Source: Bacteroidaceae bacterium (GTDB taxonomy: Bacteria; Bacteroidota; Bacteroidia; Bacteroidales; Bacteroidaceae). From it: a DNA stretch of 64,000 nt. Under the pieces are notes generated by a model that saw only the letters and a program-made list of their open reading frames with translations, searched no databases and was not told the origin of the DNA. Every line of letters starts with the position of its first letter. Within the stretch, counting starts at the first letter, position 1. The translations under genes and the position numbers were made by a program. Below are positions 17,052-27,301 of this stretch, one piece after another. Location: assembly GCA_017547165.1 (NCBI GenBank), contig JAFYQK010000024.1:1-64000 (forward strand), given 5' to 3'.

Positions 17052-18377
17052 TTAAGCATTCTCCTTCTTCAGGATATCCAATCCCTCGCGAACGATGCGC
17101 TGAAGTTCCAACTTAGAGCTGCAAACAAACTCGGCAATGGCAAAGTCCTCGGGAGCAACCTCGTAGATACCCAATGCCTCCTGACGGTCGATGTCGCCAG
17201 TGATGATGGCCTTGATGAGATATCCGGCATAGATGTCCATGGGGAATACCTTGTCGTATTCGCCGCTCATAATCATGTGGCGCTCACCACCCTTGATACG
17301 AGAGTCGAGAACATACTCCTTCTTGCTGCCGAAGAGCCAGCTGAAATAGCTACGGTGTGTACTGAACTGAGAGAAGCGTGGCATAATCCAACCAAGCATC
17401 TCGTCGGCCTCAGCACCCTCGGGGATAGCAGTAACCTCTGTTGCATGTGCAGCAAGGAAACCATCCTTGCAGGTCTTCACACCTGTCATGGGGTTACCAT
17501 TGATGACACGAACGTCGCCCTCTGCCACCTGACCAGCGAGAAGTGTAGACAACTTCTGGCCGACCTTGACCTTGTAGTACTTGGGAGCCTTCACCTCGCT
17601 ACCAGCCAGTGCGATAGTACGAGAATAGTCTACCTTACCTGTCTTCAGAATTCGACCGAACATGATAACCTCTTCTGCACCTAGTGTCCAGACCACCTCA
17701 CCCTTGTTGATGGGGTCGATGTGATTGATCTGAACGCCAACGTTACCAGCAGGAGCAGGACCGTCAAAGACATAGACTGTGCAGTCCTTTGCCTCGGTCA
17801 GAGCCTTGGCACTCTGCTTGCTGCTGACACCCAGATTAACAGGTGCAATCTTTGACAATGCTGACAAACCAGCCTGGAACTCAGCCTCCTGACCATTCAG
17901 CACATACTCGAAATCCTGTGCCAAAGGCATACTGTTGAAAGCACTCACATGGATAGCTTTGGGAGTCTCATCAGGATTAGCCACTGTGTCGTAGGGACGC
18001 TGACGGATCATGCCGAAGATACCACTCTCGAGAAGCAGAGCCTTCACATCATCGGTCTTGAAGACCTTGCTCTCAAACTTCATGTCGCACTTAACGCGAA
18101 CACTCAGCAACTTGCGACGGTCACCACGCTCTACCTGCGATACAACACCGCTGACAGGGCTGACAAAACATACCTCTGGATGCAACTTGTCTACAAACAA
18201 GGCATCGCCGGCCTTAACCACATCACCTTCCTTGACAACCACCTTGGGTTTCAGTCCTGTAAAATCCTCAGGGCAGAGCGCATACTCGCCGGGGCATTCC
18301 ACAGAAGCAGTCTCCTTGGCAGCCTTTCCCTTAAGGTTGATGTCCAGGCCTTTACGCAATTTGATTACTTTTGCCAT
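17052..18377 (-). CDS. nqrA: Na+-NQR subunit A
   Basis: 441 residues, peripheral, no membrane helix. N-terminal KLRKGLDINLKGKA and the later RVINGNPMTG segment are typical of NqrA, the RnfC-like cytoplasmic subunit near the quinone site. First gene of the six-gene operon; a TATCTTTG -7 element lies about 38 bases upstream. Confidence 0.96.
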   Translation of the reverse strand: MAKVIKLRKGLDINLKGKAAKETASVECPGEYALCPEDFTGLKPKVVVKEGDVVKAGDALFVDKLHPEVCFVSPVSGVVSQVERGDRRKLLSVRVKCDMKFESKVFKTDDVKALLLESGIFGMIRQRPYDTVANPDETPKAIHVSAFNSMPLAQDFEYVLNGQEAEFQAGLSALSKIAPVNLGVSSKQSAKALTEAKDCTVYVFDGPAPAGNVGVQINHIDPINKGEVVWTLGAEEVIMFGRILKTGKVDYSRTIALAGSEVKAPKYYKVKVGQKLSTLLAGQVAEGDVRVINGNPMTGVKTCKDGFLAAHATEVTAIPEGAEADEMLGWIMPRFSQFSTHRSYFSWLFGSKKEYVLDSRIKGGERHMIMSGEYDKVFPMDIYAGYLIKAIITGDIDRQEALGIYEVAPEDFAIAEFVCSSKLELQRIVREGLDILKKENA

Positions 18378-18414
18378 ATCTGTTAATAAAATAAAATGTT
18401 AATATAATCTCGCA

Positions 18415-18422
18415 CAAAGATA
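18415..18422 (-). promoter_or_regulatory. -7 element of the nqr operon
   Basis: TATCTTTG on the minus strand, 38 bases before nqrA, fits TAnnTTTG exactly. I see no clear TTTG at the -33 position. It is arranged back to back with the tamB promoter, about 45 bp apart. Confidence 0.55.
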
Positions 18423-18465
18423 CGCTTTTTTATCGACAATGTGTTTAAATAATAAAAAAAATACA

Positions 18466-18473
18466 TACTTTTG
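18466..18473 (+). promoter_or_regulatory. -7 element of the tamB promoter
   Basis: TACTTTTG fits TAnnTTTG and lies 17 bases before the ATG, implying a very short leader. No convincing -33 TTTG. Confidence 0.5.
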
Positions 18474-18489
18474 TAAAAGAATTTAAAGC

Positions 18490-21400
18490 ATGAGAATAGT
18501 AAAGAGAATATTACAGTGGACTATCTGCATAATCTGTGCTCTATACATAGGTTTGCTGTTAGCTATGCATCTGCCCAAAGTGCAGGAATGGGCTGGTGCA
18601 TACGCATCCTCTGCTGTTCAAAATCTTTGGGGATGGGATATAAGCATCGGAAGGATTAAAATCGGACTATGGAACAGGGTCATAGTTGACAACATACACT
18701 TGAAAGACCACAACGACTCCACGATGCTCCATGCATCCCGCATAGCAGCAAAACTGGACATCGCCCCCTTGTTGAACGGTCGTATAAGCATTGCCAATGC
18801 TCAGGTATTTGGCACAAAAATAAAACTATACCAGGAAAGCGAGGACAGCAAACCCAACTTCCAGTTTGTCATCGATACATTTCACAGCAATGACACTGTT
18901 AGCAAACCTATCAACCTGCACATCGGCAGTCTGCTTCTTCGCAGGGTAGACATTCAATGGGACCAACATTGGAAGGCAGCAAGGGACTCATCACTTATCG
19001 ATTTCTCGCACATCAATATCAGCAATCTATCCATCACCGCACATTTGAGAGAATTGAAGAAAGACTCTCTTAACGTATCTTTGCGCAAACTCTCCTTTCT
19101 GGAAAAGAGTGGTTTCTGCCTACAGAACGCCACCATTGATGCTGTTGCTGGCAACAAAGGGGGCAAGGTCAGCGACCTAAGCGTCCAACTACCCAATTCA
19201 TCTATAACAATTCCTGAAGTGGTTATGGGATGGGACAAATTACCCGACAGCAACTTTAAAAAGTGGTTTGAAAATGTCTCATGGCACTGTACCCCAACAA
19301 TTATACTCACGCCCTCGGACCTCAAAAGTTTCAGTCCCAAACTTCAGAATGCCAACACACCAATAACACTGGAAACATCCATAATGGGTAGCGAAGGATG
19401 CCTGAACATACCAGCACTAAACATATCCAACGGCGGTTCCTTCAACCTATCTACCCGAGCATTCATTCAAGATTACTTAAACACTCCCACTTACAAAATA
19501 GATATTGAAAAACTACAGACGACGTCAAGTTTTCAACAATTCGTAACAAGGGAAGCCAACGGAAGGGCGAGAGAAATATCTCCAATACTTACTTCACTTG
19601 ACACCATTGATATCACTGGTTTTGTGCAAATTAACAATAAAGAACAGAACTTTTTGTTTAAAATACATAATCACATCGGAGATATTGATATCAATGCCAC
19701 AATTGACAATTGGAACAGTTTCAAATTAAACACCTCATCAGCAAACTTGAAACTTGGAGAACTGTTCCATGAAAAGAAAACCATTTCAAAAATTTCCTTT
19801 GACATCCAATCGGCAGGAATGCTCAAAGACAGTGGCAACAACCCCCGACTTCAGGCAAGTGCAACGTTTCCCAAAATAATCCTCAACGAACAAGAATACA
19901 ACAACATCACCATCAATGCAAGTTATGAGCGCGGTCAGTTAATAGCAGACATAGAGCATGCAGACACTACAAGCAGCTTGCATTCACATATATCTTACGA
20001 AAATAATGGCAAGCACAATCTTGCCACTACTTTCTCGATAGAAAATTTCTCAACAACGCGCCTCGGTCTTAACAAGCACCTCTCAGAGGCAAATATTGAT
20101 TTCAATGCGGTTCTACAGTTCTCAGGAAATAACATTGACAACATGGAGGGCAGACTCGACATAAGTCGTTTTTCTCTATATAAACCCAATAACACCTCCC
20201 CTATCATCCCGCCACTCACTCTTCTGGCTGAGACATCTATAGGAATAGGGCAAACACGTACAATCAAGATAGACTCCCCCATCCTATCCATGAATGCAGA
20301 GGGACAGTTTCGCCTCAGCACACTACTCCCTACAATTCAGAACTCACTCTATCAGCAGATACCCAACCTTTTCAATGCTCCTTCCATAACATATACCGAT
20401 AAACTGCGCTTTGCTCTCTCCCTACAAGATACATGCCTGATAAACAACATAACAGGCAAGAACATCTCCCTGCCAAATCAGGTAGACATCATAGGCGACA
20501 TCAATGGCTGCGACTCTATCTCGTTGCAGGCCACAATACCCATGCTTCATTATGGCAAGCAAACGCTTCGCAACACAAATATCAACATACAAGCCTTGCC
20601 CAACAACATCTCTGCCGACATTAAGACTGAGAAAAAGCAAAAATCCGAATACATAAGCTGCACACTTTCAACAAACATACATGCAAACAGGATGAGAATG
20701 GTCCTGGGTATTGACAACAATAGCACACCTCACACTAAAGGAGATTTTGACATCACCGCATACTTCACTCCCAAAACAGAAAGTAGCGACCAAAATATCA
20801 AGGCATGGATAGCACCCACCAGGTTCACTATCTCTGACACACTTTGGCACATACATCCTGCAACAATAATCTGTAACGACGGCAAGATAAATATCAATGG
20901 TTTCCACATTAACTCCGTAGCCCAAGAAAACATCAGGCTTTCAGCAGCACAGGACATACAAATCAACGGATACCTTTCAAAAGAGCAGGAAGACTCTGTG
21001 CTCGTCAATCTTAGAAACATTGACGTAGGCTACATTTTGAATCTGGTAAACTTCAAACCGGTAAACTTCCAGGGTAGAGCAAGTGGTGATATTGTCGCCA
21101 GAAAGACCTTATCACGGCCATATGCCAATGCAGCGCTCACCGTAACTGGATTCCAGTTCAACTATGCCCCCCTCGGCACACTTGATGTAAGTGCCAATTG
21201 GGGAGATACTCCACATTCACTGACTCTGGATGCAGAGATCAAAGATTCAAACTACAATCATCACACGAGTATCACAGGAGGTTTCAATATCGGAGACAAG
21301 AGAAAAAAAGATGGTCTTGACTTGCGAATAAACACTTCACGTTTCAATCTGGCCTTTATAAACTACTTCACCAAAGGCATCATAGAAGAAGCAGAAGGCA

Positions 21401-23019
21401 GAGTGTCGGGTTATTGCCGAATATTTGGTCCGTTTAAAGGTATTGACCTTGAAGGAGACTTTGTCATCAACAATGCCTCTATGGCAATGCCAATATTGGG
21501 GACAAAATATTTCATACAAGGCGACAGTGTAAAACTATCACCTGGCGAAATTGATTTTAAAGCGATAGTTCATGATAAAAAATCCCCCTCATTTGAGATA
21601 GGAAGCAAAGACTATGCCAGTCTAACCAACTCAAATCCACACACAGGTATCGTGAATGGAAAGCTATGTCATACTCATTTTAAAAACATGACATACGCAT
21701 TTGATGTTGTGGCAAATAACCTTTTGGGATATGATTTTAAAGAATTTGGAAATGATTCATACTTTGCAACATGCTATGCATCTGGCAACATAAATGTAAA
21801 TGGAGGGCCTGGACTACTCAACGTGGAAGTAAATGCAACTCCAGAGGAAGGTACAGTCTTTACATATAATGTAGCTACGCCAGAGACTTTGACAAAAGCT
21901 GACTTTATAACCATAAAAGAAGGAAACGATAATGGCGAAGACACAAACCTGGCACTTGATAATAACATACAAGTAAAAGTGCCAGAAATTTACAATACCA
22001 ATATATCCTCTGACCTCTTTCTTAATTTCAACATAAATCTGACCCCTTCGGCCAGGCTGAAACTCTTGATGAACAGCAAGACTGGAGAGATGGCAGAACT
22101 TACAGGAAGTGGACGCATCATGGCCAAATATCACAACAAAGGGCGCTTCAACATTTATGGTACCTATAGAGTACATGATGGAAGTTACAACATAAGCATT
22201 CAGGATATTATTAGCAGGAATTTTAAGTTTCAGCCAAATGGCACTATCGTATTTGGTGGAGACGCTATGAAAGCAGATCTGAACCTTAAAGCGATATATA
22301 CAGTAAATGGTGTTTCTCTTGATGATTTGGCGACATCACCTTTAGGTTTTTCAAAGACAAAAGTGAACTGCGTCATGAACCTTACCGGTCGCCCAGAACA
22401 CCCATTGATAACCTTTGACTTTGAACTCCCCGACGCAAGCGAAGACGAACGTCAGATGATACGTTCTATTGTAAGTACTGAAGAAGAACGAAACATCCAG
22501 GCAATATACTTATTAGGATTAGGCAGATTCTTTAACTTTGAAGGTGAAGGTGGAGTACAAAGCTCATCTGCAATGAACTCATTGGTCAGCAGCACACTCT
22601 CAACACAGCTTAACCAATTTATTTCTAATGCCGTGGGTCAAAGCAATTGGAATTTTGGCACAAACCTGAAAACAGGAGACGACGGATGGCGAAACATGGA
22701 TATAGAAGGAAATTTCCGTGGCAAACTCTTTGACAACAGACTATTGATAAATGGCAATTTCGGTTATCGTGAGAAGTACTACACCCAACGTAGTTTTATC
22801 AGCGATATCAATGTAGAATACCTGCTTACCAGAAATGGTAACGTATCAGTAAAAGCATATAACCAAGCCAATGACCGATACTTTATCCAATCTTCACTCA
22901 ACACCCAAGGCATTGGCATCCAGTTTAAGAAAGATTTCAACAAATGGAAAGAACTGTTTTATTGGTTGATACCAGATAAAAACACCAAATCGTCAAAAAG
23001 GAATATCACCACAAAGTGA
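18490..23019 (+). CDS. tamB: TamB-like translocation/assembly module protein
   Basis: 1509 residues. A single membrane helix or uncleaved signal at about 8-26, then a long run of beta-strand repeats (AsmA/TamB groove), and the C-terminal DUF490/TamB domain from about 1150, ending near SSTLSTQLNQFISNAVGQ and a final beta segment. TamB spans the periplasm from the inner membrane and is linked to outer-membrane biogenesis and phospholipid transport. The size is in the normal range for Bacteroidetes. It is monocistronic: its own -7 element upstream, a strong terminator 22 bases after the stop. Confidence 0.9.
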   Translation: MRIVKRILQWTICIICALYIGLLLAMHLPKVQEWAGAYASSAVQNLWGWDISIGRIKIGLWNRVIVDNIHLKDHNDSTMLHASRIAAKLDIAPLLNGRISIANAQVFGTKIKLYQESEDSKPNFQFVIDTFHSNDTVSKPINLHIGSLLLRRVDIQWDQHWKAARDSSLIDFSHINISNLSITAHLRELKKDSLNVSLRKLSFLEKSGFCLQNATIDAVAGNKGGKVSDLSVQLPNSSITIPEVVMGWDKLPDSNFKKWFENVSWHCTPTIILTPSDLKSFSPKLQNANTPITLETSIMGSEGCLNIPALNISNGGSFNLSTRAFIQDYLNTPTYKIDIEKLQTTSSFQQFVTREANGRAREISPILTSLDTIDITGFVQINNKEQNFLFKIHNHIGDIDINATIDNWNSFKLNTSSANLKLGELFHEKKTISKISFDIQSAGMLKDSGNNPRLQASATFPKIILNEQEYNNITINASYERGQLIADIEHADTTSSLHSHISYENNGKHNLATTFSIENFSTTRLGLNKHLSEANIDFNAVLQFSGNNIDNMEGRLDISRFSLYKPNNTSPIIPPLTLLAETSIGIGQTRTIKIDSPILSMNAEGQFRLSTLLPTIQNSLYQQIPNLFNAPSITYTDKLRFALSLQDTCLINNITGKNISLPNQVDIIGDINGCDSISLQATIPMLHYGKQTLRNTNINIQALPNNISADIKTEKKQKSEYISCTLSTNIHANRMRMVLGIDNNSTPHTKGDFDITAYFTPKTESSDQNIKAWIAPTRFTISDTLWHIHPATIICNDGKININGFHINSVAQENIRLSAAQDIQINGYLSKEQEDSVLVNLRNIDVGYILNLVNFKPVNFQGRASGDIVARKTLSRPYANAALTVTGFQFNYAPLGTLDVSANWGDTPHSLTLDAEIKDSNYNHHTSITGGFNIGDKRKKDGLDLRINTSRFNLAFINYFTKGIIEEAEGRVSGYCRIFGPFKGIDLEGDFVINNASMAMPILGTKYFIQGDSVKLSPGEIDFKAIVHDKKSPSFEIGSKDYASLTNSNPHTGIVNGKLCHTHFKNMTYAFDVVANNLLGYDFKEFGNDSYFATCYASGNINVNGGPGLLNVEVNATPEEGTVFTYNVATPETLTKADFITIKEGNDNGEDTNLALDNNIQVKVPEIYNTNISSDLFLNFNINLTPSARLKLLMNSKTGEMAELTGSGRIMAKYHNKGRFNIYGTYRVHDGSYNISIQDIISRNFKFQPNGTIVFGGDAMKADLNLKAIYTVNGVSLDDLATSPLGFSKTKVNCVMNLTGRPEHPLITFDFELPDASEDERQMIRSIVSTEEERNIQAIYLLGLGRFFNFEGEGGVQSSSAMNSLVSSTLSTQLNQFISNAVGQSNWNFGTNLKTGDDGWRNMDIEGNFRGKLFDNRLLINGNFGYREKYYTQRSFISDINVEYLLTRNGNVSVKAYNQANDRYFIQSSLNTQGIGIQFKKDFNKWKELFYWLIPDKNTKSSKRNITTK

Positions 23020-23040
23020 ACCTAAAAGAACAAAAAGATT

Positions 23041-23083
23041 GTAGTGCCCCTCAAAGTTGTTTCCGAACATTGAGGGGCACTAC
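23041..23083 (+). terminator. Terminator of tamB
   Basis: Thirteen-base perfect arms GTAGTGCCCCTCA and TGAGGGGCACTAC, loop of 17 bases. The arms are strong but only short AT-rich DNA follows, so it could serve both strands. Confidence 0.75.
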
Positions 23084-23119
23084 ATATATATCTACAAGTC
23101 AGGCATTGATACCCATTGT

Positions 23120-23593
23120 TTAACGATAGGACCGTACTTCTATTCCATCAATTATAAATGTATCTAATGGCTGTTCAAAATGCACATAAGTACTATCAAT
23201 ATCAATAATTTGTGCATCAACGATTTTATCACAATCCCAATAAGGAGTGTTAAAACGTTTATATTTGTAGATAGTAATTGAAAAGTATACCACTGAATCG
23301 GAGTTTTCTTCGTTATTTCGACTTGAAAAGTTGCATAGCAATCAGAAGTAAACAATGATTAAGATGGATAAGAAAGAACAGATTTTGCATTACTATCGCT
23401 TATAACATATTTTTATTGCATCTATGAAATTAAGATACTTACTCTCTGAGATAGAGTAATCGTTACTTGTATTATCTAACTCTACATTTTTTTTCTCTAT
23501 TTCGGAAGAGTTTTCCTCGGAAATAACATCTATTTGTCTTTCAATTATAACATCCGAAGTATTCTCCTCAGATTCTATATTTGTATCTAAATA
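23120..23593 (-). pseudogene. Remnants of a small gene, probably decayed
   Basis: Two minus-strand pieces look coding but do not join. 23393-23593 is an open stretch of 66 codons without a start, rich in Glu, Asp, Ser and Asn (segments IESEENTSDVIIERQ, ISEENSSEIEKK). 23120-23341 reads YFSITIYKYKRFNTPYWDC...FEQPLDTFIIDGIEVRSYR. Between them the frame is broken and the region is very AT-rich. I recognise no family. It could be one former gene disrupted by indels, or two chance frames; the second half alone might be a 73-residue protein. Confidence 0.3.
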
Positions 23594-23691
23594 TTAGTAA
23601 TGTGTTTTAGCTATTAAAACAACAGGCAATGATGTCTGTATTTTTTACCTCATTAAACAGCATGTGGCAATAATAAGCAGATAAAGAATAA

Positions 23692-23730
23692 AATCCAACA
23701 AGAACACAATTTGCATGTTCTTATTGGATT
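23692..23730 (-). terminator. Hairpin after the UvrD helicase gene
   Basis: Arms AATCCAACAAGAAC and GTTCTTATTGGATT pair except near one base; the minus strand continues with T-rich TTATTCTTTATC. Position, 28 bases after the helicase stop, fits a terminator. Confidence 0.6.
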
Positions 23731-23757
23731 ATTTGATAGGTAAAGAATATTGTTGGA

Positions 23758-26085
23758 CTAAATTACCTTGAACTTGGCAAAACGGAGCAGTAGTTGTTTG
23801 GTACCTACATTCTCGAACAATACTGTGGCCTTAGTGTCAATACCATTTCCTTCAATAGCGGTGATGATTCCATGGCCAAAACGCTCGTGAAGTATTTTAG
23901 TTCCTACTGACAAATTGCTGGTATTAGCTGCAGGATGGGAAGCAGCAAGTTGTGGAGAGGAATGTAGAGATGGGGTAACACGCACAAAACGTCGTGCATC
24001 TGCACCTGTGGGAGTTGCAGAAGTGGATGAGACAGAGGGACGAGCAGATGGTGGAGTTGTAATAATGGAAGCGGAGGGTCTAACATTATTAATTGCAGAT
24101 GTAAGTATAGCGTTTCCAGAAGAAATACCTGATATTCTGATATACAGAGGATCTATCTCGCGCAAAAAACGTGAAGGTTTGCACATTTCGGTCTTGCCAT
24201 AACGGAACCTGCTCTTTGCATTAGTGATGACGAGATACTCCTCGGCTCGAGTAATGGCAACATAGAAAAGGCGGCGTTCTTCCTCAAGCTGACGAGGACT
24301 GTCGGAACTCATTGATGACGGAAACAATTCTTCCTCCATACCTACAATGAATACCACCCTGAATTCAAGTCCCTTGGCTGAATGTACCGTCATCAAGGTA
24401 ATTCGGTCTTCGCCTTGGACCGACTCATTTTCGTCGACATCACTCATGAGTGAAACCTCTTGAAGATAACTTGAAAGGAGTGCATCTTGTCCTTGCTCAG
24501 TGCGCTCGCTTACAAAAACAGCAATGCCATCGACAAGTTCCTGGAGATTCTCCTGGCGTGATATATCCTCGGGTTCCCTACCCTTGTTAATCTCTGCTCG
24601 CATACCACTTAATGTCACAATATCAAGAGCAATATTGTGTGCGTTGTCTACAAGTTGCCTTTCGTGGAGAGACGAAATCATTTGAGAAAAGGTGGAGAGC
24701 TTGGTACGAGTTGAGGCACTCACATCAAGCAGGTGTGGAGCGGACAAAATATCCCATGGGGTTAAGTCGTGTTGCTGGGCAGCCTTATAAATCTTGTCGA
24801 GAGTTGTTTGCCCAATTCCTCTTGTCGGATAGTTGATGACACGGCGAAGAGCCTCTTCGTCTCTTGGATTAACAATGAGACGCAAATACGCAATGACATC
24901 CTTTATCTCCTTGCGCTGATAAAAGGAGGTTCCGCCATAAACTCTATATGGTATGGCATTTTTGCGCATAACTTCCTCAAAACTTCTACTTTGAGCATTG
25001 GTACGATAAAGAATGGCAATTTGATTATAGGGTATTTGTTCATTTCTATAGAACTCACGAACACAGCGCATTACCGCATTAGCCTCATCAATATCACTAT
25101 AAGTTTGAAGAAGGCGTATGGGTTCGCCAACGTCATTTTTAGAAAATACCTCTTTGCGAATCTGGCCTCTGTTATGTGCTATGAGAGAATTAGCGGCGGA
25201 AACAATTGTCTGTGTCGAACGATAATTCTGCTCCAACTTGAAAAGTTTGGCACCTTGATATCGTTCTTGAAACCGGAGTATGTTATCGATATTGGCTCCA
25301 CGAAAAGAGTATATGCTTTGCGCATCATCGCCAACAACGCTGACGCGCTGACGATGTTGAGTCAGCAGCCAAACAATCTGGTGCTGGGCATAGTTAGTAT
25401 CCTGATACTCATCGACAAGAACAAAGTGGAAACGGTCTTCCCACCTTTGTGCTATATCGGGATATTCGCTAAATAGAATCCAGGTATACAGAAGGAGATC
25501 GTCGAAATCCATGGTATTTGCCTGGCGACAACGATTCCAATAGCGCATGTATATCTCGCCTATTGCAGGCATCTTGGCATGAAGGTCGGACTCGAAATTT
25601 CTTCTGTCGGCCTGATATGCCGATGGAAGGATCAGAGAATTCTTGGCAAGACTGATACGGGCAGCCACCGAACCTGGTTTGTACGCCTTGTCATCCAACT
25701 GCATCTCCTTGATGATAGTCTTAATAAGACTCTTGCAATCAGAAGCATCGTAAATGGTGAAATCCGGACTGAAACCAAGAGTAACACTCTCTCTTCGTAA
25801 AATTCGGGAGAAAATGCTATGGAATGTACCCATCCATAATTGTGATGCGATCTCTTCGCCAAGTATCTTGGCTATACGCTGACGCATCTCCTTAGCAGCC
25901 TTGTTGGTAAAGGTTAGTGCAAGTATATTGTATGGTTGCATACCTTGCTGAAGAAGATATGCTATCTTGTATGTCAGCACACGAGTCTTTCCGGAACCTG
26001 CTCCGGCAATAACCAAAGAAGGTGAATCGCAACACAAGACTGCCTGTTGCTGGCTTTCGTTAAGATCCTCTAATCTCATCATCAA
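23758..26085 (-). CDS. UvrD/PcrA-type DNA helicase (superfamily 1)
   Basis: 775 residues. Walker A AGAGSGKT at 27-34, motif II VDEYQDT, motif III VVGDDAQSIYSFRGA, motif V TVHSAKGLEF and motif VI FYVAITRAEE are all present. The C-terminal end (about 725-775) is a Tudor-like domain, GTKILHERFGHGIITAIEG, as in PcrA that binds RNA polymerase. It unwinds DNA 3' to 5' in repair and in clearing stalled replication or transcription complexes. The start is one of several adjacent Met codons (MMMRLEDL). Confidence 0.95.
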   Translation of the reverse strand: MMMRLEDLNESQQQAVLCCDSPSLVIAGAGSGKTRVLTYKIAYLLQQGMQPYNILALTFTNKAAKEMRQRIAKILGEEIASQLWMGTFHSIFSRILRRESVTLGFSPDFTIYDASDCKSLIKTIIKEMQLDDKAYKPGSVAARISLAKNSLILPSAYQADRRNFESDLHAKMPAIGEIYMRYWNRCRQANTMDFDDLLLYTWILFSEYPDIAQRWEDRFHFVLVDEYQDTNYAQHQIVWLLTQHRQRVSVVGDDAQSIYSFRGANIDNILRFQERYQGAKLFKLEQNYRSTQTIVSAANSLIAHNRGQIRKEVFSKNDVGEPIRLLQTYSDIDEANAVMRCVREFYRNEQIPYNQIAILYRTNAQSRSFEEVMRKNAIPYRVYGGTSFYQRKEIKDVIAYLRLIVNPRDEEALRRVINYPTRGIGQTTLDKIYKAAQQHDLTPWDILSAPHLLDVSASTRTKLSTFSQMISSLHERQLVDNAHNIALDIVTLSGMRAEINKGREPEDISRQENLQELVDGIAVFVSERTEQGQDALLSSYLQEVSLMSDVDENESVQGEDRITLMTVHSAKGLEFRVVFIVGMEEELFPSSMSSDSPRQLEEERRLFYVAITRAEEYLVITNAKSRFRYGKTEMCKPSRFLREIDPLYIRISGISSGNAILTSAINNVRPSASIITTPPSARPSVSSTSATPTGADARRFVRVTPSLHSSPQLAASHPAANTSNLSVGTKILHERFGHGIITAIEGNGIDTKATVLFENVGTKQLLLRFAKFKVI

Positions 26086-26133
26086 AATTCTATTCGAATG
26101 AGTGCTATATATTATATATAAGGTATGGAGAGA

Positions 26134-26571
26134 CTACCTATCATTGACAAAAAGAGATAGTATAAGCGCTAATATTATAACCCATGGCCAACGTGAAATT
26201 CCATATGTGAAGAGCGACAAAACATCGCGTAATGAACTGAGCGAACCGGATACCAGTCCGAAAACCAAAGATATAAAAATAACTTCAAGGCAAAGACTTT
26301 GGCACAAGCCTGTCAGCCATGGCGATGGATACAGTGTACCAGTAACACCAAGCAGTGGACTATAGGGCAATATCGCAGAAAGCAACAACAATACATTTAC
26401 TATGATAGCAACTACTCCTGCAGCCACAATTGCGTCAATATCTCTAAGAACAAAAAGTCTGCTCTTGATGATACTGCCAACAGCAACAACAATAAGGATT
26501 GAGTAGACCAGTATTTCCGAAGCAGCCCGTTCAGTCCCATGAAGCCAAATATATCTTAATATTTCGTCCAT
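26134..26571 (-). CDS. Small inner-membrane protein, unknown function
   Basis: 145 residues with four hydrophobic stretches (about 18-36, 45-70, 88-110, 122-141). No family recognised, no polar catalytic pattern. It starts 7 bp after the response regulator, so it belongs to the same transcript as the kinase and regulator. It may be an accessory membrane component of that system or simply a passenger. Confidence 0.65.
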   Translation of the reverse strand: MDEILRYIWLHGTERAASEILVYSILIVVAVGSIIKSRLFVLRDIDAIVAAGVVAIIVNVLLLLSAILPYSPLLGVTGTLYPSPWLTGLCQSLCLEVIFISLVFGLVSGSLSSLRDVLSLFTYGISRWPWVIILALILSLFVNDR

Positions 26572-26578
26572 CTGCGTG

Positions 26579-27301
26579 TTAGTCTTCGTCGGGTTTCAAG
26601 TTTTCTAAATCAATAATATGCAGTTGCAATGCCTTTGTTACCAATCGGGTTGCATTGACACCAGTGCGTTCGTTACCAGGAAACAATCGATTTATAAGGT
26701 CTGTCTGTCTTTTCTCCAAACTTTTAGCACCGAAAGGCATTCCCTTCAGATTTGCTATCATTTCTTTTGTATAACCAAGTGCAAGGTGACGAAGATATCT
26801 TTCGTCGTACTCGTCGATGTCATAATCTATCAAGGCGTCGCTCTGATGTACCTCGTTCATAACACTCTTTCTAAAACGTACGAGAATCTTCTCAAGAATC
26901 GGTTCATTGAAGACCATACGTCTTCCATGCATCACCAATTGTACATCGTCTCGCTGCAAAAGATTACCAGTTTTTAAAATTATGCCGTCTGCACCTGCAG
27001 ACAATGCCTCAATCCAAAGCCGCTCGTTTAGAATTTCTCCAGTAAAGATCAGTATTTTTAAACTGCTGTATCTTTCACGCAATTGTCGGCAAATATCAAT
27101 TCCAACAGTTGTGCTTCCACCAAGACCAAGGTCAAGGAGAATGAAATCAGGAACATTCAAGCGCATAAGTTTCCACAATTCGGACTCATTACTTGCTGTA
27201 CCGATAATTTCAGCTTCGGGTATCTCGTATTTAAAAATATGTTCGGTTCCTTTCAGTTCCAACTGAACATCTTCGACGATAATAACTTTGAATTTTTCCA
27301 T
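26579..27301 (-). CDS. Response regulator, REC plus helical DNA-binding-like domain
   Basis: 240 residues. Receiver domain 1-120 with acidic pocket E10/D11, phospho-acceptor D57 (ILLDLGLGG), T88 (IFTGE) and K110. The C-terminal part (about 165-225) reads RYLRHLALGYTKEMIANLKG and then a basic helix, resembling a LuxR/GerE-type helix-turn-helix but divergent. Its start overlaps the end of the kinase gene by 49 bp, which implies tight coupling. It is the expected partner of the double-sensor kinase. Confidence 0.85.
   Translation of the reverse strand: MEKFKVIIVEDVQLELKGTEHIFKYEIPEAEIIGTASNESELWKLMRLNVPDFILLDLGLGGSTTVGIDICRQLRERYSSLKILIFTGEILNERLWIEALSAGADGIILKTGNLLQRDDVQLVMHGRRMVFNEPILEKILVRFRKSVMNEVHQSDALIDYDIDEYDERYLRHLALGYTKEMIANLKGMPFGAKSLEKRQTDLINRLFPGNERTGVNATRLVTKALQLHIIDLENLKPDED

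Noticed and set aside
18415-18473. Shared operator between the nqr and tamB promoters
   Set aside because: The two -7 elements lie back to back, but I found no palindrome or repeated motif between them.
24769-25476. 235-codon plus-strand frame
   Set aside because: It lies wholly inside the UvrD helicase gene on the other strand, whose motifs are intact.
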